A stretch of 64,000 nt of DNA from Chryseobacterium lathyri (GCF_030812195.1 NZ_JAUSSF010000001.1:868001-932000), one strand, 5' to 3'. Positions 50,753 to 60,993 are shown, numbered from the stretch's first letter. The notes: a model not told the origin generated them from the letters alone. Made by a program: numbers and translations.

Positions 50753-52906
50753 TTATTTTTTTAATAGTTTCACGGTCTTCTGGAAACCACCTTCCGCTTC
50801 AATATTCAGAACCAGAATACGGGATGCTTCCAGCTGATGGGTAAAGTCAAGATCCAATGATTTGTTGATCCCGCTGAATTTATTCGTGTAAACGATTTTT
50901 CCATCCATGCTGTATGCTGTTACTGAAATATCTTTTAGGCCTTTTGGAGAATTGATCTTAACGATTCCTGAAGTAGGATTCGGAGCTACTTCAACCGTAT
51001 TTTCCGCATTTTGGTTTTCAACAGTTCCTAATGCTCCTGCAGTTCCTAAGTTTTGTTTTAAGGCAATAACGATGGTAGCTGATTTTCCTCTGTAATCAAT
51101 TGTATTCCCGGTAGCATCTACATCCGTAGAAATCGTAGAATTCGGATGCTGAATTGAGAAGAAACCAAATTTATGATCCGGTGTAAATGTCAGTCCTGTA
51201 GGCTCTGATCCCGCTGGCATAGAAGCGAAAAGCCTCACTTTAGGATTAGCCGCTGTATGATCCGGAGCAATTACCCAGATATAATTTTTTCCGCCATCCT
51301 GAAGCACCCAAAGATTTCCAAGTTCGTCAAAAGTAAGGTTGTCGTTTCCATCGCCCCATGCTTCAGATTTTATTCCTTGTGCTGTATTGAATGAATAAGA
51401 TGTAGAAGCACCTCCCACAAAAGTTTCTACCTGAGAAGCAGTTGTTCCGTTATCCTGAAGACGGTATATTTTATCCAATCCTTTTGCCGTAAAATAAATC
51501 TTTCCATCTAAAGGACTGATCTCTACATCTTCCACTCCATTAAAGCTCGTACCTCCCAATGACTGAGCAAGAGCAGTTGTATTATTCTGGTCTGCTTTCA
51601 CTTTGTTCGGAACTTGGATCCATGTCGCTGTAGTTCCTACAGGATCTCCGGAAGTACTTAGTCCCTGATCAAGCTTTAATACATAAAGGTTTCCTGAAGC
51701 AAGATTATTCGGTGTATCCATTACATATTTGTAGACCATGTGTGTTCCACCGTCTTCTCCGTAATAGGCTGTAGTTCCTGCATTATTTACCACTACATTT
51801 TCGTGACTCATAATTCCCATCTGCCAAAGTTTTCCTTTGGATCCGTCTGCATTTTTGGAAATGACTTGTGCTGTGGCCGGGTCAATTTCCACTAACCATC
51901 CATAGTCTTTATAGCCGTCACTGTTCACATCATTGGAAGTAACAGATTCTTCTGCTGTAACAACGGTTCCCCAAGGAGTAATCCCTCCTGAACAGTTTCT
52001 GATCGTCTGAACCAGGCTCGGATCTGAGAAGCTTACAGCTCTGGATCTTGTCAGCTGCCAAAGTTTGGTAGAAGCATTGTAATTAACCTCAGCAATGGTA
52101 ACACCTCCGGGATTTGTTTCGTGATTCACAGAAAGATATCCGTTCGTACTGCTTCCTAATTTTGCAACATAGGCTGTAAAGTCATTCAGACCTCCTACCA
52201 TTCCACCGCCTTCAGTATAATTGTCACCTTCTTTTAATATAAGCTGGTATTTATGCTCAGCCGGGATAATCAGTTTACTGGTCTGAACAGTCGGAACGAT
52301 GGAAGTAAAACAACTAATGTGTGTTCCTGTACATGCCGGAGGAGGTGTAACAGTAGCTGTTGTCTTTAAATAAGCATCAATTCTAAGATCTGAACTGGCT
52401 CCGGTTCTGTTGTGAAGCTCAATGGAAATCCTGTTGGTTCCGTTTACAAAGCTAGATTTCGGAATAGAAAAAATATTATAAGCACTCTCTGCTGAACCAT
52501 CTATCGTGGTACTTGAAGGGGTACTGAAAGTAATGTTACCGGTCGGCATATTGTCTCTCACCACTTCCACTCCGTTAAGATAAACTACGATTCCGTCGTC
52601 TCTCATTACCCCTAATTCCATATTGTCTGACAGGGTTGACAGGTCTGCTGTGAAATCTTTAGCAAAATAAGCTGCTGTAAGACCCGAGCTGATAGTAGTG
52701 GTTACAGGATCTCCATAACCAAGAGGCCCGTTGCCTGCTGCCCACGTTGAGATATTAAATGTCTGGTCTTTCCATGAATCTGCCAGGGCTTGGTTGTTAT
52801 CTTTATAATTCCAGGACGAGTTTTTATTGAATAAAAAAGTTTGTGCCTGTACACTAAAGCCAGCGACCATTGCCAGCGCAGCAATTGTAAGTAATTTTCT
52901 CTTCAT
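50753..52906 (-). CDS. PhoX/DUF839-like secreted protein with type IX sorting domain
   Basis: 717 aa. A signal peptide (MKRKLLTIAALAMVAGFSVQAQ) is followed by an N-terminal beta-sandwich region (VYLNGVEVVRDNMPTGNI). The DUF839/PhoX-type beta-propeller follows, with NHETNPGG, TPWGTVVTAEESV, GIMSHENVVVN, YYGEDGGTHMVYKYV and FNGVEDVEISPLDGKIYF, which includes the acidic calcium/iron ligands. The last ~80 residues are a T9SS type A sorting domain (VEVAPNPTSGIVKI). It is probably a secreted phosphatase or related metalloenzyme. It lies on the same strand downstream of the di-heme peroxidase, 278 nt apart. Confidence 0.9.
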   Translation of the reverse strand: MKRKLLTIAALAMVAGFSVQAQTFLFNKNSSWNYKDNNQALADSWKDQTFNISTWAAGNGPLGYGDPVTTTISSGLTAAYFAKDFTADLSTLSDNMELGVMRDDGIVVYLNGVEVVRDNMPTGNITFSTPSSTTIDGSAESAYNIFSIPKSSFVNGTNRISIELHNRTGASSDLRIDAYLKTTATVTPPPACTGTHISCFTSIVPTVQTSKLIIPAEHKYQLILKEGDNYTEGGGMVGGLNDFTAYVAKLGSSTNGYLSVNHETNPGGVTIAEVNYNASTKLWQLTRSRAVSFSDPSLVQTIRNCSGGITPWGTVVTAEESVTSNDVNSDGYKDYGWLVEIDPATAQVISKNADGSKGKLWQMGIMSHENVVVNNAGTTAYYGEDGGTHMVYKYVMDTPNNLASGNLYVLKLDQGLSTSGDPVGTTATWIQVPNKVKADQNNTTALAQSLGGTSFNGVEDVEISPLDGKIYFTAKGLDKIYRLQDNGTTASQVETFVGGASTSYSFNTAQGIKSEAWGDGNDNLTFDELGNLWVLQDGGKNYIWVIAPDHTAANPKVRLFASMPAGSEPTGLTFTPDHKFGFFSIQHPNSTISTDVDATGNTIDYRGKSATIVIALKQNLGTAGALGTVENQNAENTVEVAPNPTSGIVKINSPKGLKDISVTAYSMDGKIVYTNKFSGINKSLDLDFTHQLEASRILVLNIEAEGGFQKTVKLLKK

Positions 52907-53184
52907 TTTTTAATTGATTTATTAGACTCTACAAAGCTATTTTTTTGGCGCGGCACCTTTGTTAATAAGAGTTTAAATATATAGCGAAGAATATTAATTA
53001 ATTCATAACCCAATGTTAAGGGAGTTAAATAATCATTAAATAATGTAGTCTTTTGAGTGGAGGGTTTGGATAAAGTAGGATATAGAGATTTATTAGACTG
53101 GAATCATTTACTTATAAAAAGGATTCTGTATAAATGCATTATTGATGTTTACGGCTCTCTCTCCGACTCTTAAACTCTTCCACC

Positions 53185-55014
53185 TTATCTCGCCTTACTG
53201 ATATCCGTCAGGGAATTCAGGAAAGCAATGACCTGCTTGATTTCTGTTTTTGTTAAATTCAGTTTATCCGGTGGCAGTGTTTGGTTTTTCATCTTTAAAC
53301 CGAGGCCTTCTCCTCCACCTTCATTATAGAAGTCCATAACTTCTTCCAGGGTATTGAAAGCTCCGTTATGGAAGTATGGCTTGGTAAGGGCAATATTTCT
53401 TACCGTAACGGTTTTGAAAGAATAATCATAGATCCATGATTTTTCTTTTTTTACAGGGCTGTTTCCCCTTCCCAGATCAGAATCCAGTTCAACAGGAAGC
53501 TGATTGACAGGTTTTGCTGTAATTCCTAAGACTTCGGATTCATTCTCATTGAAAAACGGCGGTACAAGGCCTGAAAAATGTGGCGCAAAGTGGCAGGTTG
53601 CACAGTTGGCTTTTCCCATAAACAGGTTGTATCCTTTTTTAACATCTTCAGAGACTTCTTTTTCGTTCCTCATAAATCGGTCAAAATCACTGTCAAAAGA
53701 ATACAGGGATGCTACATAAGAACTTAAGGCTTTGGAAAAATTCTCTTTGTTTATTTTACCGTCTTTAAAAGCAGTACGGAAAGCTTTCTTATACTCAGGT
53801 TTTGTTTTTAATTTTTTGATGATCTCTTCATAGCTTGTATTGAACTCATCATCATTGTAAATCACATGTTCTGCCTGCTGTTCCAAATAAAAAGCGCGAA
53901 GATCATAGAAAAACCTTTTGGCAAAAACAGCATTGTACAGAGACGGAGAATTTCTCAGAACTGTTTTTCCTTCTACGTTGCTCTGCGATTTTACTTTAAG
54001 ATCTGTAAAAGCATTTTCCTGAAGGTGGCAGGCAGCACAGCTCATTTTACCATTTTGGCTTAAATTCTGGTCATAGAAAATAGATTTTCCGAGATTTCGG
54101 AGGCCTGCATTATCTTCTGATGACTCCAACAATGTATAAAAATACGGATCCAGAAAATCACTGTTGAAAAGATTTTTGCTCTTCACATTCCAACCGGAAA
54201 ATTCTTTAAGATCATCGGCTCTTCCGTCCCATTTTCCAAATTCTTCATACAGCGGCTGAATATATTTTTTGTAAAATGCAATTCTGTCAAAAGTTTCAAA
54301 ATCTTTGTTCACAGAAACATAATTGATTCCTTCACTAAGGATTTGATTGGCTTTCTGCACATTATAGTTTTTAAAGTAAACATCATCGTTGATGTATTCT
54401 TTTATTCCTCTAAGGGCATGGCTAGCCTCTTCGGAAATATTCAGGGAACCCGGTGTATCAAAGCCTGTAACTCCGAGGGTATAAATTCTTATCAATTCTA
54501 TTCTTAATGGCAGTGTTTTATTGTTTCCACGGCTTAATCCATTCTTTATGGTACTCAGATAAAAGCTTGAATAGGAATTGTACAGAAAATCTGTCATGGT
54601 TTTGATCTTTTCTTTTTGGTCCCCGGCTTCATCGGAAAATATCAGTTCATCCAAAACCTGGAGCCCTTCCGGTGGCAGCGTAAAAGCAGAGGTTCCCGCA
54701 GCTTCAATATGAAACAGAGGAGCAGCATTAAGATGTGTTTTTGTAAATTCCGGATAGTGATAGGCAATATAAAATTCGATTTCTTTAAATGAATTTCTTG
54801 TCTCTCTCAAAGAATTTCTAAGTTCTTCAATAGAGATCTCGTCTTCTGAGAATTTATAGACATCCGATTTCAGCCGGTCCAGCCTGTTTTTAAAATCTGA
54901 TAAGCCTTTATTGACAAAGGTATTTTCGCTTTTTTTTCCCTTATCGACCGGGTTAAAGGACATAACAGCCAAACCTATCAAAACAATCACAGCTAGCAGC
55001 GGATATAATCTCAT
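53185..55014 (-). CDS. Di-heme cytochrome c peroxidase (MauG/CCP family) with N-terminal extension
   Basis: 609 aa, much longer than standard CCP (about 330-400). An N-terminal hydrophobic anchor or signal (LLAVIVLIGLAVMS) precedes a ~270-residue helical extension, then the peroxidase with two heme-binding motifs, MSCAACHLQENAF and KANCATCHFAPHFSG. The C-terminal TKPYFHNGAFNTLEEVMDFY pattern is typical of the family. It should reduce peroxide or oxidise protein substrates in the periplasm. The gene is next to the PhoX-like gene, a pairing I have seen in other Bacteroidetes. Confidence 0.92.
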   Translation of the reverse strand: MRLYPLLAVIVLIGLAVMSFNPVDKGKKSENTFVNKGLSDFKNRLDRLKSDVYKFSEDEISIEELRNSLRETRNSFKEIEFYIAYHYPEFTKTHLNAAPLFHIEAAGTSAFTLPPEGLQVLDELIFSDEAGDQKEKIKTMTDFLYNSYSSFYLSTIKNGLSRGNNKTLPLRIELIRIYTLGVTGFDTPGSLNISEEASHALRGIKEYINDDVYFKNYNVQKANQILSEGINYVSVNKDFETFDRIAFYKKYIQPLYEEFGKWDGRADDLKEFSGWNVKSKNLFNSDFLDPYFYTLLESSEDNAGLRNLGKSIFYDQNLSQNGKMSCAACHLQENAFTDLKVKSQSNVEGKTVLRNSPSLYNAVFAKRFFYDLRAFYLEQQAEHVIYNDDEFNTSYEEIIKKLKTKPEYKKAFRTAFKDGKINKENFSKALSSYVASLYSFDSDFDRFMRNEKEVSEDVKKGYNLFMGKANCATCHFAPHFSGLVPPFFNENESEVLGITAKPVNQLPVELDSDLGRGNSPVKKEKSWIYDYSFKTVTVRNIALTKPYFHNGAFNTLEEVMDFYNEGGGEGLGLKMKNQTLPPDKLNLTKTEIKQVIAFLNSLTDISKAR

Positions 55015-55244
55015 GAATTTTTAGCGACAAAAGTAGCGTTCCGATGTTATCTTAAGATTAATTGGAGATTAAAAAATGTTTATATTTTAGGTGAAATATT
55101 TTTATTAATTTTAAACCCCGAAATCAAATTCATTATACTTAACGACGGCTGATTTCTATAGGCCGGTTCAAAAAAAGGTGACGAAAGATATTGGGAGAGG
55201 ACTTATAACATCATTTTCAGTAAAATTAAAAACAAAATATTATT

Positions 55245-55700
55245 ATGAAAACAAAAGTATTATTCGCTTTTGCGGCGAGTTTCCTTTCGATTTGTGCATT
55301 TTCACAGAAAAAGAAAGAAATGGCCGTTTATGCAGAGAAAAAAGGCAACGATTATTACCTGATACGCCTGGAAGAAGGCAAACAGGTTCCAAATGTTTAT
55401 GTGTATTCAAATGGAATAACTAAACCTTATAAGAACTATACCGAACTTAAGGATATTGTTATGGATTTTCCGGGAATGATGGACTCGAGCAGTTCAACAA
55501 AGGAAGAAATGGTCTCTGTTCTAAAAAAAGGAGATAAGCTCTACGAAATAACAACACAAAGGAAAGATCCGAAAAACTTTGAAAAAACCATTATTACGGT
55601 CTATGAGATTTTCCAGGGACAAAAACGGATTGTAGAAGAATATGATACCATCTATGATCTTTCCGGATCACCTTACAAAGAAGCCATTTTCATTAATTAA
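55245..55700 (+). CDS. Exported hypothetical protein
   Basis: 151 aa. A clear signal peptide (MKTKVLFAFAASFLSICAFSQ) and a mature part of ~130 residues of mixed beta type, with Lys/Glu-rich segments. No recognised domain. It lies 20 nt upstream of the nucleoside phosphorylase gene on the same strand and may share its transcript. The role is unknown. Confidence 0.75.
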   Translation: MKTKVLFAFAASFLSICAFSQKKKEMAVYAEKKGNDYYLIRLEEGKQVPNVYVYSNGITKPYKNYTELKDIVMDFPGMMDSSSSTKEEMVSVLKKGDKLYEITTQRKDPKNFEKTIITVYEIFQGQKRIVEEYDTIYDLSGSPYKEAIFIN

Positions 55701-55720
55701 AAAAACAAAAAATATAAATT

Positions 55721-56575
55721 ATGCTAAATAAACTTGCTGCCTCAGAGCTGGTACTGAATGATGACGGAAGTGTATACCACTTAAATCTTTTACCTGAAGA
55801 TATTGCTGATAAGATCATTCTTGTAGGAGATCCGGACAGAGTGGCAAAAGTTTCAAAATATTTTGACAAAGTAGAGATCAAAAAAAATAAAAGGGAGTTC
55901 TATACCCATACCGGAACACTGCGCGGAGAAAGAATTACCGTAATGTCTACAGGTATCGGAACGGAAAATATTGATATCGTGATGAACGAGCTTGATGCCC
56001 TGGTGAATATTGATCTTAAAAACAAAGAGTTTAAAACGGAACATAAAGCACTTGAGCTTTTCCGTATGGGAACTTGCGGAAGTGTAAATCCGGACGTACA
56101 GGTAGATAATATGCTGGTCACCCAGAATGTTGTAGGTCTGGATGGGCTGATGCATTTCTACCAGGATTACAGCTTCGAGAATGAATTCTCCAAAAGCTTC
56201 ATGGAAAAATTCCCGTATGAGAAGATCAAGCCAATGCTTTATTTCTCAGACTGGGCAGAAGAAATGGCAGAATATTATAAAGATGCCAAATACCACGGAA
56301 ATACAGCTACTTTCCCGGGATTCTATGCTCCGCAGGGAAGACAGCTGCGTTTAAAGGCGGTTGATGATAAGTTTCTAGAAACATTAAATGACCTTGGAGT
56401 GACCAACTTTGAAATGGAAACCTCAGCAATCTATGCCCTTTCAAAACTATTGGGTCACAAGGCAATTACAGTGAATAACGTTATAGCCAACAGAAGACGT
56501 GGGGAATTCTCTGCAGATCACCATGCTTCTGAAAAGAACCTGATTGACTGGGTATTAGAAAGAATCATTAAATAA
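55721..56575 (+). CDS. Nucleoside phosphorylase (PNP/UDP family)
   Basis: 284 aa. The family pattern is clear: IILVGDPDRVAKVSKYFD at the phosphate site, VMSTGIGTENIDIVMNELDA, FRMGTCGSVNPDVQVDNMLV and the closing NFEMETSAIYALSKLLGHKA (the Glu that binds ribose). It phosphorolyses purine or pyrimidine nucleosides in salvage; the base specificity cannot be decided from sequence alone, though the layout resembles uridine phosphorylase-like enzymes of Bacteroidetes. It is followed by an inverted repeat shared with the convergent epimerase gene. Confidence 0.92.
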   Translation: MLNKLAASELVLNDDGSVYHLNLLPEDIADKIILVGDPDRVAKVSKYFDKVEIKKNKREFYTHTGTLRGERITVMSTGIGTENIDIVMNELDALVNIDLKNKEFKTEHKALELFRMGTCGSVNPDVQVDNMLVTQNVVGLDGLMHFYQDYSFENEFSKSFMEKFPYEKIKPMLYFSDWAEEMAEYYKDAKYHGNTATFPGFYAPQGRQLRLKAVDDKFLETLNDLGVTNFEMETSAIYALSKLLGHKAITVNNVIANRRRGEFSADHHASEKNLIDWVLERIIK

Positions 56576-56602
56576 AATTCCAAAAGAAATTTAAGTCCAA
56601 AT

Positions 56603-56662
56603 ATCTGCGTGATCTGCTCAGTCTGCGAGAAATTAATATTTCCGCATGCAGATCACGCAGAT
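56603..56662. repeat. 15-bp inverted repeat, REP-like, between convergent genes
   Basis: Arms ATCTGCGTGATCTGC (56603-56617) and GCAGATCACGCAGAT (56648-56662) are perfect, with a 30-nt spacer that contains further TCTGCG fragments. Units like this recur between genes in Flavobacteriia. It may terminate transcription in both directions. Confidence 0.75.
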
Positions 56663-56669
56663 TTTTAAT

Positions 56670-57428
56670 TCAGTGGAAATACCTCGGATCCGGATATTTA
56701 AAAATAAAATCAAGTTCTGAAATTAGCTTTGAAGAGAGGATAATTTTCCCCTCACCTATTATTCCTTCAAAAGATTTCAAATTTTGCTGAGCATTGATCA
56801 CCTGGGCTTTTGACGGATGTTGTGGTGCAGAGACATTGTACAGTTTTCCTTCTGATCCTCTTTCGATCATTTTTTCGATCACCCTGCAGATATCTTCATA
56901 GTGAATGTGATTCACAGGAGCTTCAGAATTTGAAACCGTATAGTTTTTAAGAAGCCTGTTATCTCCCATGAGTCCTGATAACCTAAAAATATTAACCTGC
57001 GGATATCTGTTTTTCATCATTCTTTCACCAGGAACATTATCCGTAGAAAGATTTTCTTCTGTATATTCTCCCGGAATATCCGGATATACACCAGTAGAGC
57101 TCATCACAAACATCTGCCCCTTAAAATCGCCGATAAATGAAAATAAATGCTGAATCCTGTTATATAGTGAACTTGCACAACAGCTTTTACCGGAAATCGG
57201 AATGGTAATGATGAGGATATCGATATCTTTAATCTCAGTCCATGGGGTAATCTTTTCTTCCAGCTGAAAATCCGGAAAGCTGGCAACAATAGTATTAAAC
57301 CCTTTAGTAGACAATTCATCAGCCTTGTTTTTTGTAGTGGTGGTAGTGTATATTTTATACTTCCCGGACATTGAACCGGCAATCCTTGACCCCAGCCAGC
57401 CACAACCTATAATTCCTATTTTCTTCAT
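56670..57428 (-). CDS. NAD(P)-dependent Rossmann-fold protein, YeeZ-like epimerase
   Basis: 252 aa. The N-terminus has the dinucleotide motif IGIIGCGWLGSRIAGSM. Later blocks are FVMSSTGVYPDIPGEYTEEN, FRLSGLMGDNRLLKNY and VNHIHYEDICRVIEKMIERG, typical of the extended SDR/NAD-dependent epimerase group. It lacks a complete YxxxK, so it resembles the YeeZ-type atypical members rather than classical epimerases. The substrate is unknown. Confidence 0.85.
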   Translation of the reverse strand: MKKIGIIGCGWLGSRIAGSMSGKYKIYTTTTTKNKADELSTKGFNTIVASFPDFQLEEKITPWTEIKDIDILIITIPISGKSCCASSLYNRIQHLFSFIGDFKGQMFVMSSTGVYPDIPGEYTEENLSTDNVPGERMMKNRYPQVNIFRLSGLMGDNRLLKNYTVSNSEAPVNHIHYEDICRVIEKMIERGSEGKLYNVSAPQHPSKAQVINAQQNLKSFEGIIGEGKIILSSKLISELDFIFKYPDPRYFH

Positions 57429-57958
57429 AAATTTTCAAGTGTATGCATTAATACTCTAAATCTTTCTCCTTTCTATAAGCAGAACATCAGCAAAATTAAA
57501 TCAATTTATATTGTCTGCAATTCTTTCATCCTCCTCACATTCTTCCCATACAAATTGATGTATTTATGCATCAGTTTTTTTGTCTCATCTTGGACCTAAC
57601 AACTGTTAGTAGTAAAACTACGACAAAAAGAAAAATAGCCTTTCTTTTTTTTCCTATTTAAGTCTTTGCTTCTTATATTTGTTTCACGTGGATGTGATTT
57701 TAATAACAGCATTACAAAACTGTAATTCAGAATATTAAATTCATTAAAACTAAATATTAATTATATTTTAAAATTTAAAAATATACAGGGATCTATTCCC
57801 GGCATCAGGTGAAAACAGAACGATAACTCCTCACAAAGATACTATTCTGTTGACATTAACCAGACAGTATTTTGATCTGCAGTGAGTAATAAGAACAGCC
57901 ATAATGCAGTCTGGTATTCCGGACTGCTGTTACATACACTAACCAGAAAAAATATGTT
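57429..57958. other. 530-nt intergenic region upstream of the VgrG cassette
   Basis: AT-rich, with the 14-bp palindrome CTAACAACTGTTAG at 57596-57609. I see no ORF, terminator or clear TTTG-TAnnTTTG promoter. A 31-codon ORF at 57566 is not convincing. It probably holds the cassette promoter and the boundary between the core chromosome and the T6SS cassette. Confidence 0.5.
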
Positions 57959-60148
57959 ATGTTCCAGGACAGCAAATCATCAAAAAACCAGATTTCAAAA
58001 TCTAAAAAAGATCTGGACAGTATAAAACCGGCAGATCTAGGCTCAGGTCAAGAAACTGAAAAAAAAACTGAAAAAATAAAAAAAACAGTACAGACGGCCG
58101 GACAAGCTCTCTCCTATACCGATAATTTCATGAACAAAGCTGCACAGCCTAACACAGCTCTGGTTTCTGAAAATAAAATTTGGAACGAGCAGCCTACTTC
58201 CAAAATATACAATGCCGGATCAATTCCGAAAAGTGAACTTTTAGGAATCAATCGTGTGGTTAAGCTGGAAATCGTTATTGAAGGTAAAATAATCAAGCAC
58301 TTCAAGCATTTTAAACTGACCCAAAGTGCTATTAAACATCACGAGTTTAATCTTATGCTTGCGCATGATGCTTTGGGTGGCGCAGAAAACCACAATCTAG
58401 AGCAGGCACAAAACTTTCTGGGCAAAAGAATCACAGTAGTATTTAAATATAAAGATGTAGAAGAAAGTCCCGAACGAAACTTTGTGGGAGTTATTACAGA
58501 AGTAGGATTCAGCCAGGAAAAAGGTAGTCTGGGAAATATTGTTCTTACCGGAAACAGCCCGACTGTACTTCTTGATGCGGCACCACACATTCAGAGTTTT
58601 GGTGGCACAAAAGAGATCAGCCTAAACAGCATTGCAGACTGGGTAATAAAAGAAGGACTGGGTTCCAATAAATTTGATTTCAGAGTAGATTCCCAGCATG
58701 GAAATGTTTCCTACAGCTCACAATATGACGAAACCCATTACAACTATCTCGCAAGAATGGCCGAAGCTTATGGAGAACAGTTTTATTATGATGGCGAGGT
58801 TCTTCATTTTGGGAAATTGCCTCCACAGGAAAAACCTGTTCAGTTGGTTTACGGAAGCAGCGTACATGATATTAAGATCAAAATGAGAGCTCAGCATGTG
58901 AACCCTGTTTTTTACGGTTATAACAGTAGCAAAAATGAAAAACTTACAACTGGAAGTTCCAAAATAAACCATCAGTCAGACATTGCGAAACGTGCCTATG
59001 AAATATCCAGGGCAACCTTCACAACACCTTCATTAAGAGTAGCTCCAATCAAAGCATCTACATTTATGGATATTGATGCCTCACAGAAAGGTACGGCGGG
59101 AAGTAAAGCTGTAGATGTTTTCATCACTTCCGGGAGCACTTCCGTCCCGTTTTTATATCCGGGATGTACTGCAGATGTAGAAATGCGAAAATCTGAAACC
59201 AACCAGACCACCTATTTTACCAAACTTATGATCACAGAGGTCAGCCACGAGGTAGATGCAAGAGGTCATTATACCGGAAATTTTGAAGCAATAGCAGCAG
59301 ATACCGGATTTATGCCACGTCCCGAATTTCAGATGCCTAAAGCAGATCCTCAGTTCGCTAAAGTTATTTCAAATACTGACCCTCTTAACCAGGGCCGTAT
59401 ACAGGTTCAGTTTGACTGGCAAAACGGACAGGATACCACAGAATTTATCCGTGTCATGACTCCCGATGCAGGCGGAAGCGATAAAGTAAGTAAAAACCGC
59501 GGTTTTATGGCTATTCCTGAAGTTGGAGATCAGGTGGTTGTCAATTTTGTACATCAGCATCCGGACCGTCCTTTTGTAATGGGGGGAATGTTTCATGGAG
59601 GTGTTGGCGGCGGCGGCGGACAAAACAATAACGTTAAAAGCCTGAGCAGCCGGAGTGGTAATAAACTGGAACTGGATGACGGTGCTGGATCAGTATTCTT
59701 AACTGATCAAGGAGGAGCCAATATGAAATTTGACGGTGCCGGAAATGCAATAACGAATACCAACAATGATAAAACAGTCACTGTAGGAAATAATAATACG
59801 GTAAATGTTGGAAGTCTAAGTTCTATCAATGTAGGAGGAAAAGAGGGCGGAGGGGCCAATTCTATGCTGAAAATGGATAATGGCGGAAATATTACTCTGG
59901 AATGCGACACAACCATTACCATCAAAACAGGGAGCAGCTCAATAACCATGACTACAGGAGGAGATATTACTATAGAAGGGCTCAATGTAAAGGTTATAGG
60001 AAAAACAACTACAGAGCTTGGAAAAGCTGCTGCCAATCCTGGAATTAAGATTGATAGTGATATCAATGCCAAAGCTGCCAAAATTAATACCTCATCTTCA
60101 GGACCTACCAATATCAAGGGGGCTGATGTGGAAATCAATAAAGGATAA
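57959..60148 (+). CDS. Type VI secretion VgrG spike protein
   Basis: 729 aa. After a disordered, Lys/Ser-rich first ~90 residues, the N-terminal gp27-like part follows (SAIKHHEFNLMLAHDAL, GFSQEKGSLGNIVLTGNSPT and YDETHYNYLARMAEAYGEQF). A gp5-like OB domain follows (SNTDPLNQGRIQVQFDWQ, FMAIPEVGDQVVVNFVHQHP, RPFVMGGMFHGG). The C-terminus is a repetitive Gly/Asn/Thr-rich beta-helix (VGNNNTVNVGSLSSINVGG). It forms the trimeric needle tip that carries effectors. Gene order points to delivery of the PAAR-nuclease protein downstream. Confidence 0.95.
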   Translation: MFQDSKSSKNQISKSKKDLDSIKPADLGSGQETEKKTEKIKKTVQTAGQALSYTDNFMNKAAQPNTALVSENKIWNEQPTSKIYNAGSIPKSELLGINRVVKLEIVIEGKIIKHFKHFKLTQSAIKHHEFNLMLAHDALGGAENHNLEQAQNFLGKRITVVFKYKDVEESPERNFVGVITEVGFSQEKGSLGNIVLTGNSPTVLLDAAPHIQSFGGTKEISLNSIADWVIKEGLGSNKFDFRVDSQHGNVSYSSQYDETHYNYLARMAEAYGEQFYYDGEVLHFGKLPPQEKPVQLVYGSSVHDIKIKMRAQHVNPVFYGYNSSKNEKLTTGSSKINHQSDIAKRAYEISRATFTTPSLRVAPIKASTFMDIDASQKGTAGSKAVDVFITSGSTSVPFLYPGCTADVEMRKSETNQTTYFTKLMITEVSHEVDARGHYTGNFEAIAADTGFMPRPEFQMPKADPQFAKVISNTDPLNQGRIQVQFDWQNGQDTTEFIRVMTPDAGGSDKVSKNRGFMAIPEVGDQVVVNFVHQHPDRPFVMGGMFHGGVGGGGGQNNNVKSLSSRSGNKLELDDGAGSVFLTDQGGANMKFDGAGNAITNTNNDKTVTVGNNNTVNVGSLSSINVGGKEGGGANSMLKMDNGGNITLECDTTITIKTGSSSITMTTGGDITIEGLNVKVIGKTTTELGKAAANPGIKIDSDINAKAAKINTSSSGPTNIKGADVEINKG

Positions 60149-60150
60149 TC

Positions 60151-60993
60151 ATGCAGGTGAATATAGAAAACAAGGGTGAATACCGGAAGTATACTTTTCT
60201 CAGAGAAGAAAGGTATCAGTTCCAGGGCCTCAGAAATGAAAACTATATTGAAGCTGAACTTAAGGTTACATTAACTTCTATTGAAAATGAAAAGCCAGTT
60301 TTTACCGTTGAAATGCCATTTTATAAGCAATCCAATAAAGACGGCATGTACAAATGGGTTGGAGATCTGCATCAGTTGAGAAAAAAAATAGTATGTACCC
60401 TCAATGAAAACGGTCAGCTTGGAAAGATTATCAATTTAACGGAAGTCCAGAATCAATGGAGAGAAATAAAACCCAAAATCATCCTGAAGCACAGAAGTGA
60501 AAAATACCGTGAACTTTTCATTAAGGGCGTAGAAGAACTTTTGGAGGATGGTGAACGTCTGGCTGAGGCTCTACGTTTCGCAATGCCCTATCAACTGCTT
60601 TTTCCCGGCATCCATTTCAAAGAGTTTAAAAAAAACGAGATCATCAACGGATATCGCGAGCTTCCCAACTTTATTGCGGCCAAAAGTGTTCCCATTACTA
60701 CAGAAGAAAGAATTTCAAAATTAGAAGACGGCAGGTATCAAATTGATGTGAAAGGAAGCATAGACGAAGACAATTTTGAGCAGGATAAAGTAACCGCTAT
60801 GATCCGTATCTTAAAGAACCGACCCCGTGTACCGACTCTTCTGCAACTTAATTATATAGAACGCTATCTTCTGGAAGAGTGGCCATGGTCTGAACAGAGC
60901 ATGTGCATGAGCCTGGCACAGATTCCCGGCACATTATACCGTGAAGAAAAAAATATTTTAAAAGCTGCAGCCCATGACCATCCCACTGCTTGA
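60151..60993 (+). CDS. Unrecognised protein of a Bacteroidetes T6SS cassette
   Basis: 280 aa. It starts 2 nt after the VgrG stop and overlaps the next gene by 20 nt, so the three genes are one operon. No signal peptide or membrane span. The sequence is rich in Glu, Lys, Leu and Arg, with a regular alternating strand pattern in the N-terminal part (LKVTLTSIENEKPVFTVEMP) and helices later (LFIKGVEELLEDGERLAEAL). I do not recognise a domain. Its position between VgrG and the effector suggests a loading factor or adaptor, which is inference from context only. Confidence 0.7.
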   Translation: MQVNIENKGEYRKYTFLREERYQFQGLRNENYIEAELKVTLTSIENEKPVFTVEMPFYKQSNKDGMYKWVGDLHQLRKKIVCTLNENGQLGKIINLTEVQNQWREIKPKIILKHRSEKYRELFIKGVEELLEDGERLAEALRFAMPYQLLFPGIHFKEFKKNEIINGYRELPNFIAAKSVPITTEERISKLEDGRYQIDVKGSIDEDNFEQDKVTAMIRILKNRPRVPTLLQLNYIERYLLEEWPWSEQSMCMSLAQIPGTLYREEKNILKAAAHDHPTA

